Origin: Aphidius gifuensis
Taxonomy: Eukaryota; Arthropoda; Insecta; Hymenoptera; Braconidae
Assembly: GCF_014905175.1 (NCBI RefSeq)
Contig: NC_057789.1
Location: forward strand, 24,858,555 to 24,922,554
Reading direction: 5' to 3'
DNA length: 64,000 nucleotides
Below the pieces are notes generated by a model. That model was not told where the DNA came from and made no database searches. It was given only the letters and a program-made list of their open reading frames with translations. Of this stretch, positions 38,746 to 51,932 are shown piece by piece. The position numbers and the translations under genes were made by a program. Positions within the stretch are counted from its first letter, which is position 1. Each line of letters opens with the position of its first letter.

Positions 38746-40151
38746 AAAAACTATCAAATACCTAAAAATTTACCAAACTAAATTCCAGTTATCAATAAAT
38801 ACCATCCAACAAAAATAACATTTAGCCAATTAAAAAAAAAAAATAAAGAACAAATAAATAAAATATCCGTTTATTCAATAATTAATTTAATAATAATTTT
38901 TTCTTTTCATCATTCTAAAATTAATCAAGATAAATTAATACATTATATATATTAAATATATTTTCGTTTCATCTAATCCATTTGCAAAAAAAAAAAAGAA
39001 AAAAAATAAACAAATCAATTACTAATTCACTGATAATCATCGTTATAAATTGACAATATCAATTCGTAAAAACAAATTAAATATGTTTATAATATAATAA
39101 TAATAATCAATCGTGTGTCTAGAATTGAATCAATAAAAAAAAAAGAATAATAAACAGTGTTTAAATATATAATATATTTGAATATCATATATGAATGTGT
39201 CGATGTTGTGTGTAATTATGAGGGCTTGAAAATATCTAACTAATAACACATGATTGTTTTAATTTAATTCAAGTATTTAAAATTGCTAGAAATACATTAA
39301 AGCATAACAATAACTATTATTTAATTGTTCATCCTTTCATTCTTTCATTCACTTAATTTATAAATTATAATTTATTTATCGTATACTGAAATTAAATTTT
39401 AAACAAAAATAATCATAATTCATTTGTCATATTTATTTGTTTTTTTTTTATCAACACACACACGCACACACACTTTTTTTTTTATTTTTTATCTATCAAG
39501 CGTTCATAAAATTAATTATTATATAATTTATCCTTTCAAACATTCGCGATATTCCATTTGACAGTCTTACATTTATATCATGTTCGAGCTAAATGGTAAA
39601 TTAATAAAATATTTATTATTTACCATTATGATCGTAAAGACTAGGGTGAGGCCTGCACAATTATTATGAACCATGCCTATTTGTTATTAATTTTAATTTT
39701 TATATTCTTTTGCCAAATTTATTTTTTCTCTTTTTATATTTCTCTCTCAATCACTCGTTCGCACAATTCAATTACAATTTTAAATTATTTTTCAGTGCGA
39801 ACGTTTTAATTTTATTTTTTACTACAACTACCTATTTCTCTTGATTATTTATTTTTATATTATTACTCGTTATCACCAACATAAATGAGTAATATCATTT
39901 TAAAACATTTTTTTTTTTTTTTTGTGGCACGTTTAAGGATTCATCAATAATGAATTGTGTGGAAAAAAATATATTTTTTTGTTTATGTTTATATAAAGAG
40001 AAGACAGAAGTTTGACAAATTATTATTTTTATTTTTTTAAAATATTTTATAATAAAAAATAGAAAAAAAAGAGAGAAAAAAATAAAAATAAATTTGTAAT
40101 AATGGAAAAATATATATTATATATTTATTATATAATATTGAGAGAGAAAAT
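38746..40151. other. AT-rich 3' flank and probable 3' UTR of Wnk
   Basis: No coding segment. Contains a CACACGCACACACAC run (about 39455-39474) and TTTATT/AATAAA words usable as polyadenylation signals on the minus strand, too frequent to choose between. A less AT-rich patch at 39625-39675 is unexplained. Confidence 0.5.
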
Positions 40152-40496
40152 TTATTGTTCTATATTTTTATGATTTAATTGTGTTTGTTCATGATGTGGT
40201 TCAGCTGGTGGTGTACCATCATGTGAATTACCAAGACGTGGTGTTGCTGGTGTAGCTGGTTGTGATGATTGTGGTGTACCAGAAGTTGGTGCATAAACAA
40301 TTCTATAACCAGCTGGTAAAAATAAACCACCATGTGGTGAATAACTAAATGCTTGAAAATTAGCAAGTGCACCTGGTTCATGATAATGTATATATCCAGA
40401 TGTACCAGTACTTGTTATTGGTGTTGTTGTTATACTATTTGAATTACCACAATTTGATGTTGTAACATCTGTTTGTAATATTTGAGGAAATTGACA

Positions 40497-40527
<31 letters not shown>

Positions 40528-43500
40528 GTTGTTGATCCATTTGTTGAACCAATTATTTGTTCATCAGATGTTTGTGAATAATTTGTAACTTGTTGTGTTG
40601 ATGGCATGACAATTGGTATGACATAAGCATGTGGAATATTTGTTGTTGTTGTTGATGATGATTGTTGTGGTGTTTGTATTAATTTTTGTGTTGCTAAACG
40701 TAATGTTTCTTCTGTATCTGGACAATAACCACGTCTAAATGATGCTTGTGGTGCTGAACTGAACATAAGATAATCCTCCACGCCAAGTGGTCGTGATGGT
40801 CCTATTATTTTTATTAAAAATAAATTATCCAATTAATAATCAACACTTAAATTTATAATAAATAATAATAATAATAATAATTTATACCTGTTACAGTTGT
40901 CGCCACAGTATGATATAGCAACGGATGATGTTGATGTTGATGTAATGCACTCGCTTGCTGTTGTTGTTGTATCAATAACTGCAATTGATGCTGTTGAAAT
41001 TTTTCCAATTCATCTCTGTGTCTTCTTTGTAGTGTTTCTAATTCAGACGTTTGTCTTTTAATTAACAATTGATATTCTTCACTTGGTGTTAATGATGATG
41101 TTATTCTATCTTCTTTATCTAAATCAATTGCAGTATGTCCAATTGACGTTGTCATAACACTTGATGATGGTGGTGGTAATGAACTTTCACGACTGTGTAT
41201 TACTTGAATAGTATTTTGTTGTTGTTGGTGTTGCTGTTGCTGCTGTTGATGTTGTTGTTGTACATCATCATTTTGATGATGAATATTATTATTTCTTGGC
41301 TCATCAATTGATTGTTGATATGGTATACCCATTTGTTGACAATAAGCTTGTTGTTGTTGATGTACATCAATTGCAGGTGGTCCAGCCACTTTTGATACCA
41401 TAAAACGTGATATTTTTCTTACTGGTTGTTGTGGTGTTTGTTGCTGTACAGCTCTTTGTTCATCAGAATATTCCATATTAACTGGTGTACTCATACCTGA
41501 ATTATTATTATTACTAACAACAGACATATTTGTCATTGGAACAATAGGTTGTCCTTGTGGTGTTTGCATTAATGTTTGAGACATAATTTGTTGCATATGA
41601 TTTATAGCTGATATTGATGGTATCAATGGCAATGATGATGTCATTGATATAGCATCATTACGTTGATGAATTTTATTAAGTTCACGATCTAAATCATGTA
41701 ACTGTGTACCACCAGTTTTTTGTGTACGTGATTTAACATTATCCTTACTTGGACTCATTGTTTCAACAGCTGTTGTATTTTCAATATTTGTATTATCAAC
41801 AACAACAACTTGGCTATATTGATTATCTAATAATTGATTATTATCAAATACATTCATAACACTTTGATCAATATGATTTGTTGGAGTTGAATGTATTGTT
41901 GTTTGTGGTGAATTAACATTAATATTTTGTATACTTGATGCAACATGAGCTGATATTTTTTGATGATTGTATGTTGTTATATCAGATTGTTGTGGAATTG
42001 TTGTATGTTGTTGTTGTTGTTGTTGTTGTGGAATTGTTGTTGTTGTTACAGCCAATGATTCAGATGGATGACTAGTTAATTCAGCAAGTTTTTGTCCAAG
42101 TGCAGCAATTGATTGTGGACCAATATCAGCAACTTTATCTAGTGAATTTTGTTGACTTAATTTATGATGTTGATGTTGTGTTTGATGTATTGCTTGATGT
42201 TGAGGATAAGATATTGAATCAGTTGTTTCAATAATATTATGTTCTGGTGTTAAATCATTATCTGTTAATAATTGACAATCACTACTTGTACGTCGACTTA
42301 TTGAATTACAATCAATTGCTGAATCTGTTTCTGTTCTAATATGACTTATTTCTTGTAGTCTTAATTGACAATTTTGATCTTGTACATTTGTAAATTGATT
42401 ATCAATTTGATTATCTTGAATCAACTGACCAGATTGTTGTTGCTGTTGTTGTTGTTGTTGTAATTGTTGAACATGCTGTATATTTGGTATTTGTTGAACA
42501 TATTGATTTTGAACTGGCATTATCCATTGTCCTTGTACAATATTTTGAACATTTGTACTATTTTGTATTAATTGTCCTTGAATTTGTCCAGGTTGTCCTT
42601 GATTTTGTGTATGCATTAATTGTTGTACTTGTTGATGTTGAACAGCAGAATAATTTTGTTGAACATGAACCGACTGTTGTTGTTGATGCTGTGGTATCTG
42701 AGCAACTTGTGGCTGTTGCTGCTGTTGTATTTGTACAACTTGTTGTTGTATTTGAGTGACTTGTGGTGACTGTTGTTGCTGTATTTGGTTAACTTGTGGT
42801 TGTTGTTGTTGTATTTGAGTGACTTGAGGTGACTGCTGCTGTTGCTGTTGTATTTGAGCAACTTGTGGCTGTTGTTGTTGTTGAATTTGGGTGACTTGAG
42901 GCTGTTGTTGCTGTTGTACAACTTGTTGTTGTTGTTGGACAACTTGTTGTTGCTGTTGGACAATTTGTTGTTGTAGTATCTGGTTCAATTGAGACTGTTG
43001 TTGTATTGGAGTGACTTGAGGTTGCTGTTGCTGCTGAGCAACTTGGGCAACTTGTTGTTGTTGTTGAATTTGAGCAACTTGTGGTTGTTGTTGTATTTGA
43101 TTAACCTGTTGTTGCTGCTGTTGTTGATCAGGTTGATTATTATTTTGAAAATATTGTTCAGAATGATAGGCTGGAAGAGTTGATGATTGATTTGTATTAA
43201 TAACTGATTGTTCATGTGTTGCAGATGCTCCACCAGTTTGAGATGGTGTTTTATTATTGCCAGTTGTTTTTGGTTGTGATAATATATTTGCCAAATTTTG
43301 TGCAAGATCAGGAAGTGTCGATGATACAACTTCAGCTTTAATTTTTGGTACATTATCAGCTGTTGTTGATGGTGATGTTGTTGTTGTTGCTGCTGCTTGT
43401 TGCTGAAGCTGTACTGGAAGAGGAAGAGACTGTTGTTGTTGCTGTTGTGTTACATTTGTTTGCATAACAACAACAGTTTCTTGTTTTGTTTGTGTTATTA

Positions 43501-46500
43501 AACTTGTTGTTGGTGTTTGCATTTGTCCAGCCATTTGTTGCATCTGTACACCCATTTGAACTTGATTAAAATTTTGTGTCTGTTGAGATATTTGTTCAAC
43601 TTGATTTAAACTTTGTATCTGTTGAGAAACTTGTTGTTGTATTTGTTCAACAGATATTGCCTCAACACTCGGTGTATATTCCGGTGCTTTTGATTCTTGT
43701 GATATTTGATTAACTAACGGTGTTTGCATTTGTCCAACTATTTGTTGAATTTTAACTCCCATTTGTACTTGATTAAAATTTTGTACTTGATGAGGAATTT
43801 GTTGTTGCTGTTGTTGTTGTTGTATTTGTTCAACTTGATTATTAAAATTTTGTATTGGTTGAGAAATTATTTGTGATATTTGTTGATGTAATTGGACTTG
43901 TTCAATTTGATTAAAATTTTGCATTTGTGATATTTGTTGAGGAATTTGTTGTTGTTGTTGTTGTTGCTGTTGTATATGTTCAACTTGATTATTAAAATTT
44001 TGCATTTGTTGTGGAATTTGTTCTTGATGAAATGTTTGTATTTGTTGTGGAATCTGTTGTTGTTGTTGATCAGGCTGATTAAAATTTTGTGATTGTTGTG
44101 GAATAATTTGATGAATTTGTTGTTGATGTATTTTATCATTTGGAATAATTTCAACAGTCTCTATCTCATTCTGTTTTGGAATATTTTTAGTATCATAAAT
44201 ACCATCATGAGTTCCAACACTAACAACTTCTGGCTCACCAGTAAAGCCTTTATTTTCAACAACTGGACTTACAAAAAATCTTGATATTTTTCTAACTGGT
44301 GTTGATTTTTTAATAGCAACTTCAGATGATGAATCAACTGTTAATTCTTTATCTTGTAATTGTGTATTGTCTTGTGTTACAGCTGAATTATCAACAGGTA
44401 TTTTATCATCATCAACTTGAACGATATCTTGTATTAAAGTTGAAGAATCAGTACCCGATGATTTTGTCATAACATCAGATGAATCATCAAGACTAACATT
44501 ATGCGAATCAGTTGAATTATCTTCTAAGCCTTGTGTTGCCTCACCAGAATTTTCAGGATGATCAGATGAAATTAATGTCACATCATTATTTTGTGTTGAT
44601 GTTGATGAACGCCTCGATATTTCCTCAGTAGCACCAGGCTGATCTCCAGTCACACCAGACTGATCAGTAGACAATATATTTTGCTGATTTCTATCAGCTT
44701 GAGACAATGATATTTGTGAAATAATATGATCAATTGGCAAAAGTTTTGTCGTCGATGAAGTATTTGATGTTTCGTCTCTCTGAAATTTTTATATTATTTA
44801 TTAATATTTTAATTAAAAAAAAAAATCAAATTTTATATCAATCTTATCATCAATTATCATTAAAACAACAAATTATATAAATAAATCATAAATTAAAATG
44901 AGTAAACAGAAAACGCAAGTTGCTAATTACACTCTTTATTAATGTAATTAATATATTTTGTTTTTTTTTTTATTTAACGTTGATATTAAATCGCCACATG
45001 AAACCAAGGAAAAAAAAAAAAATATAATTAAAAAATTACAACAGACCAAAAGATAAGGAGAGGAACAAGTAAGTAAATTATAAAATGAAAATTAAAATTT
45101 CAATTTTAAAAAAGGAAATTAAAAAAAAAAACTTGTGAAGAACGAATAAACCAAAAGGAAATTAAAAAAAAATAATACGAAAATCATCAGGATTAAATTG
45201 TCTAATCATTGATTAAAACAAAAATAAAATATTTTTTATATTTTTGTGTGTTTGAGGGAGTTTGAAACTCACCGAACGATGCCTACGATGTGTTTTGTAA
45301 GCAGATCGATGACTGCTCGATCGAGTCAGCGAGCCGTGTCTCACCTGCTGCGTCCAAATGTGAAATACACACAATAATTTCCCTCAATAATATATCAATA
45401 AATTACGAAAAAAAAAGGAAAAAAAAAATTAACAACAATTTCGAACGACATATCAAATCAAATGGATAATATCAAAAATAAAAAAAAATAACCAGCGTTT
45501 TCTTATTAAATAAATAAATACTAATTATATTATCTCTATTAAAATAAATATTATTTATTACCTTGGATGCATCGAGACTGTGATCTCTATCTCTCGGTCG
45601 ACGACTATGAACTGGACTACCACCAGCTGATTGATCAGGTGGACCATGTGCAATTAATGGAAGTGTTCTTGTTGGTTCAAGACGTAATTTTTTAACAATA
45701 TCATCAATTAATTCAACAAATGTATCACACTGACTTTGTGGCATTAAATTTTTAGCAATTAAATCATTTGCAATATCCAATGGTACAACATCATCACGAT
45801 CAAATTTAAATGTAACAGTTTTTTGTTTACTTGTATCTAATTGACATTCAACCATCATTGATTGTCCATCACCATTACTAACTGATAATACTGTTAATAT
45901 AATACCAGATTTTTTTCTTTTTGTTGTTGATCTTTTTGGACGATTTTTTTCTGGTTGTGTTATACTTTCAGAATTTTCAGATGTTGCATCTGTTGATGAA
46001 GCTTGACCTACTGATTGTGCATGCTGTTGCTGTTGCTGTTGTACTTGTTGTTGTGGCTGTGACTGTGGCTGTTGTTGTTGTTGTTGCAACTGATGATCAG
46101 TTGGTAAATTTAATTGACCACCATCAGACACAATTGAAGCAACATTTTCTATTGTGTCTTGTTTAAATATACCAACATGAGTATTGTCATTTAATTGTTG
46201 TATCAATTGTTGTGGATTAACTTGACTATTTGTCGATTGATTTTGTTGATTAATATTTGTCATTGTTATTGGCATTGTTGCTTGGGCATTGTATTGCATT
46301 TGCATCATCATTGCAGATTGTTGTTGCTGCATTTGTTGTTGTTGTTGTTGAATTTGCTGTTGAATTTGTTGTTGAGGTTGTTGTTGTTGTTGTTGATTAT
46401 TTGGCATTACATTAACAACAGCAGTTGGTGCCTGAACATTTTGAATTGTTTGAACATTTTGTACACTTTGCATATTTTGTACACTTTGAACATTTTGAAT

Positions 46501-49500
46501 ATTCTGTACATTTTGTACATTTTGTACATTCTGAACACTTTGTACACTTTGTACATTTTGTACATTTTGTACACTCTGTACATTTTGAACATTCTGGACA
46601 TTCTGGACACTTTGTACATTTTGTACACTTTGTACTTGCATTGGAGATGTATTTTGTATAAAATTTTGTGTTGCTGATACATTTGAATATATTGCTTGTG
46701 TATTTGTTTGTGTTGGTTGAGCAGTTTGCATAAGCTCAACATGTCCAGTAGCACCACTTGTATTATTTGGATAAGGATGATATATTTGTAATTGATAAAT
46801 AGCTCCTTGTTGATAATATTGTTGATGATGCATTTGCATACCAGGTTGATTATTTTGTATTTGTATTGGTTGCATTTGTTGTTGCATTTGTGGTGGTGTT
46901 TGAATTTGTGTTTGCGCGTATTGCATATGTGTTTGCCCTTGTTGTTGCTGTCCTTGTCCTTGTATAACTTGCATTTGTTGAGGTATTTGATTTTGTATTT
47001 GCATTTGATTTACATGTACATATTGCTGTGGCTGTTGTTGTTGTGATGTTTCTTGTACATTTTGTTGTTGTTGTTGCTGCTGTTGTGGCTGTTGTTGTTG
47101 TTGTATTATTTGTGGAAATTGTGGAGGTCCTTGTAGTGTTTGTGGTGTTGAACATTGTGATGAATTTGTTGAGAGTGCTTGTTGATTAACAACTGGCACA
47201 TGTTGTTGTTGTTGTTGTGGTTGATATTGTTGAGGCTGTTGTTGTTGTTGCTGCTGTTGTTGTTGAGGCTGCTGTTGATATTGTTGTGGTGTTGACATTT
47301 GAACTTGTTGTGGTAAACATTGCTGTTGCTGTTGTTGTGGTTGTGGTTGTCCTTGGGCATTATTTTGTTGCTGCTGTTGTTGTTGTTGTTGTTGTGATAT
47401 TTGCATGTTCATTGATTGATTTTGTAATTGCATATTTATTGTTGATTGTATGTGTGCTTGTTGTTGGGCTTGTAATTGTAATTGTGCTTGTTGTAATAAA
47501 ATTTGTTGTTGTTGTTGTTGTAATAAATTTTCATTAGCTGTTGTTGATTCAGCAGCTTCACGATCTAAACGTTCTTTTTCATCTTTTAATTTTTTTTCTT
47601 CTCTATCTCTTTGTAATCCAGTTATTTGTGATTTTAACATTTTAGCAACAGCTTTAGCATCTTCTTCAAGTATTAAACTTGATTTAGCCATTTCAAGTGC
47701 AACTTCATCAGCATTATCAGCTTGTATATCAAAATCAAATTGTATTGCTTCATTTTCTTTATGTTTATTACTACGTTTTTTAGAATCCATAACACGTAAA
47801 CGAAATTCAACACGTGATAATTCAGGATCAGCAACAGCAGCATCACGTGATATCATTTCTAGCTTTAAACCAACATCTTCAACAAAAAATTCATGATTTA
47901 ATAAATCTTTGACAAATGGACGTTCAATTTTTTCTAATCTTATACACATTTCAATGATATCACGTACTTCTGGTATTTCAACTTTTTCAAGTGATGCTGG
48001 TTTAATACCAGTTGTTACTTTTTTAAATATTTGAGCTGGACTAGCACATTCAGAATATGGATATTCACTTGTTGCCATTTCAAGCATACACATACCAAAT
48101 GCATAAACATCAACTGATTCATCATAATGTTCTTCATACATTTCTGGTGCCATAAATTCAGGTGTACCAATTACTGATTTAACAAAACTATGATTTTTTA
48201 ATGTTGCTAAACCTAAATCACCAATTTTAACACAACCACTTGTACCAGTTATAAATATATTATCGCATTTTAAATCACGATGTATTATTGGTGGTGAACG
48301 TGAATGTAAAAAACTTAAACCTTTTAATATTTGACGACACCATGATTTAACAAATTTTGTATTTATTCTTTTAAATCTTTTTAAATATGTTTTAAGTGTA
48401 CCAGATGTCATTAATTCAGTAACAAGTACTATAAATTTTTTACCTTTTGAATTAACTTCCCAATAATCATAAAAACGTACAATATTTGGATGTTGTAAAC
48501 CTTTTAACATTTCAGCTTCATCACGAAAACGTAAACGTTCATTTTTATTTAATTTTTTATCTTGTAATTCACACCATGCAACTTGTACACCAGTTTGTGT
48601 ATCAACACCACGATATACTGTTTTAAAACTACCACGACCAAGTTCTTCAGCATATTTAAAATAACGTTCATCTGGTGATGATGCTACAGCTTTTTCACCA
48701 TCATCATCTTCAACTTTTTGAATTTTTTTTTGTATTATTATATTTTTACCATCATCAATTGGTACTATTTTTTGTTCATCTTCAACAACATCATCTTGAA
48801 CTCTTGTATTATCATTATTTTCATTATTTATTATTGACATTGCATTATCATCATTTGAATTTTCAATTTTATCTGTATTATCATCTTCATCTTCAACAAC
48901 TATTGTTGGTGTCGTAATTGTCGTCGTTGTCGTCGTCGTCGTCGTCGATGTTGTTGCTGTTTCTGTCTTACTTTCAGCATCATCATCATCGTCATTATTA
49001 TCACCATCTTCATCATTAACGATTAGATTTTCATCCAATTGAGATGATACAACATTACCAATTTCCGTTAATGATTCATCATCAAGTGCTTGAGCAGCAA
49101 CAGTATTACTCATATCACTTGCATTATTATTATCATTATCATCAACTATCGCAACATTATTTTTAATTTCATTATCAATTTTTATATCTTGTTTTTCATT
49201 ATTATTATCAATTATTATTTCTTCATCAATATCAACTTTTGATGTCATAAATCTTGTACTTTTTAATCTTTCAAATTTATTATTATTATCAATTTTACTA
49301 CTATTATTACTACTTCCACTTGTACCTTCTCCTCCACCTTCATCATCACCATCATCATCATTATTATTATTATTACTACAACTATTATTATTACTATTAT
49401 TATTATTTTTATTAATACAATTTATTATTGTTGAATCATTTGATATTTTTCTTTTTGGAATTTGTGAAGTTGTTGATTCAATTATTATTTTTTTATTTCT

Positions 49501-51932
49501 ATAATCATTTATAATTGTATCTGATAAATCTTTTGATATTTTTCTCGTTTTATCAGTATGTTCAATTGATTTTGATGATGATGATGATGACGATGATGAT
49601 AATGATAACGATGATGCTGATGATAATGACGTGCCAGATATTTTACGTTTATTTTCTCCATCAACAACATTTTTATTAATTGATATTTTTCTAATTTGTG
49701 TTGATGATGATGATGATGTAGATGATGTTGGTTTATTTGATACATCATCAATTGTATTATTATCTAATAATATATCTGTTTTTTTTTTATCATCAATTAA
49801 AGAATTACGATCTACAGTCTTATCCTCATCATTAATTTTTTTACTATTTTTTAATTTATTTATTGGTGGTGTTGCTGGTGTTGTACAAATGCCTGGTATT
49901 TTTGACATTGTTGTCGTTGTTGTTTCAAGTACAGGCATTGTTGTTTCATCAATATCACTAACCAATATATCAGTATTTGTTGTATCAATTGAATTACGTT
50001 TTTTTTTCGGTGATGATGTACTAATTGTTGTTGTTGTTCCATTACTATTTATTGTTGTTGTTGTTGATGATAATGATGATGACGCTGAATCATTAAATTG
50101 TTCATGAATTTTTTGATTTTTTTTATTACTATACAATGATGATGATGACGATGATGATGATGATAATGAACGATTTGATGCTTTACGATCACTGTTATTA
50201 TTAACAACACTATTTGGTTGATTTACAATTGATATTTTACGTTGACGTTGACGATGATGATGATTATGATGATGATGATTGTTATTATTATTATTATTAA
50301 TATTATTAATATTATTATTACTTCTTTGAGTTGTTATAACACTGCTATTATCTTGATTGGCTAAGTGGCCCAAGTTGATTCCACTTTGGTTACCACTCCC
50401 AGTATTTCCACCACCGCCACCACCACCACCACTACTTGCCACCAATTTTGGACACAAATTCGACAAACCAACACCACCGGTCCCGCCTGACGAACGTTGT
50501 CTACTTGTCTCATACCTGAAAAATATAAAAAATTCAACATTTATTTTTAAATATTCAAACAAAATATTATTGCCAAAAAAAAAAAATGATTTAATTTATT
50601 TTTTTAAATAAATTATCTACTACGTTTTACAAACAATGATAATATATATTGAATTATTTTATGTGCTCTAAATAGCTTTATTGCATGATTTCTCTTTTTT
50701 TTATTTTAAATATTTTTTTTTTTTTGTTACTTTTAATCACGTAACACATACTCAATATATATCATATCAAAAAAAAACCTTGAAATTAAGTAAACAGATG
50801 AAAGTGGCGCCAGGCAAATGACTTATTTATTTAATCATTATCAATATGAAATAATTAAATATATAAAATGAAAATTAAGCAAGATAAATCTATAAATAAA
50901 AAAATAAATTATTTCAATGATGATAAAATAGATTAAATTTATTAAAAAAAAAAAAATAGTTAAAGAATTTTCAAGTGAAAATAATAAATAAAAAAAAATG
51001 AAATTAAAACAGTTATAAATGTATTTTTTTAATACAGCTGTGTATATTGTCGTCAAGTGGATAACAATCTAGACACAAATGAAAAGATTAATAAATACGT
51101 GATGATAATGATAATGATTATAATGGTCATACGTCAATTGTATAATTAGCATAAAAAAATAATGTGATTAAATAGATGATTAAATAAAATAATATATGTT
51201 AATGCGTGCAATTAAAATGAAGATATTTAAGCCATGAATTTTTGATACAGACATCATTATACCTGTCCTGTCTGGTGTGGCCAGATGGAAATAGTCCTCT
51301 CACTACGTTTCCTATAGCTGCACGTTTTTTAAACTCTTTATCACGTCCTCTGTAACTACCACCAACACCACCAACAACAGTGCTTACAACTTTATGATCT
51401 TGACGATGTACACGTTCAGTCTAAATATATAAAAATCATCAAAAAAAATTAGTAACATCATCATTTAATTAACAAAATTAAAAAAAAAAAAAAAAACAGA
51501 AATTAATAAACCTACATTTTTAGCAAGCTATTTCATATTTATAAATAATATTAATGACATTTAAATTGTTTAAAAATTATAGATTGTTGTTAAACTGAAA
51601 TATCAAAAAAAAAAAAAATGAAAAATAATATAGATTTATTTTTTAAACAGGCAGATTAAATTAATAGTAATTATTAAATTTTAAATTACCTTTAAACTGA
51701 GAAATTTTATATTGTAATTTGTTGTTGTTGTTGTTGGATTTGTTTGTACTGGACTTAAATCACAACGTAATTTTCTATGTGATTTTTCAACAACTGGTTG
51801 ATCAACAACAATATTAATTTGACTATTATTTGAATTGTAGCCTCTAGATGATAATAGAATGTCAACTGAATTATTTTTAATATCAGTATTTGTTGGACTC
51901 ACTGATTTATTATCATTGAAACATCTAGGCAT
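40152..51932 (-). CDS. Wnk: WNK (with-no-lysine) serine/threonine kinase
   Basis: Six coding exons: 51932-51690, 51420-51263, 50515-45562, 45344-45273, 44779-40888 and 40801-40152 (9969 nt, about 3322 residues). The kinase domain is at about 750-1010: glycine loop GRGSFKTVYRG with the WNK-specific Lys, Cys instead of Lys in beta-3 (VAWCELQ), HRDLKCDNIF, GDLGLAT and activation loop SVIGTPEFMAPE. An autoinhibitory CCT/PF2-like domain follows (about 1035-1100, FRLRVMDSKKRSNKHKENEA) and a second one at about 1665-1750 (GIILTVLSVSNGDGQ). RFxV-type docking motifs for the SPAK/OSR1 kinase Fray are at about 1975 (KISRFFVS) and 2933 (KISRFMVS). The kinase senses chloride and osmotic state and activates Fray, hence cation-chloride cotransport. 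The rest is Ser/Asn/Asp-rich or poly-Gln and probably disordered. Exon 4 has a NAGNAG acceptor (optional Gln). More 5' noncoding or alternative exons are likely. Confidence 0.96.
40860..40881. repeat. (AAT)n microsatellite in the last Wnk intron
   Basis: Seven AAT triplets directly beside the donor of exon 5. The intron is only 86 bp, so variation here changes its length noticeably. Confidence 0.8.
42400..44110 (-). repeat. Poly-glutamine-rich segment in Wnk exon 5
   Basis: Tracts of CAA/CAG codons separated by short VTQI, VAQI and VNQI-like spacers give imperfect repeats over about 570 residues. CAA dominates, with interspersed CAG. The reverse strand is therefore open in several frames, producing spurious reading frames. 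Confidence 0.85.
46438..46642 (-). repeat. In-frame 9-nt minisatellite in Wnk encoding (Val-Gln-Asn/Ser)n
   Basis: About 22 consecutive three-residue units of the type VQN or VQS (with rare IQN, MQS, VQT), roughly residues 1427-1494 of the kinase. Codons are mostly GTACAAAAT or GTACAAAGT, so the DNA itself is tandemly repeated. Period 9 keeps the frame under slippage. Confidence 0.9.

Noticed and set aside
42484..44284. Plus and alternative minus frames over Wnk exon 5
   Set aside because: Triplet periodicity of poly-Gln keeps other frames open; no independent domain.
45921..47896. Long plus-strand frames opposite Wnk exon 3
   Set aside because: Shadows of the CAA/CAG-rich coding strand; the minus strand carries the kinase and CCT-like domains.
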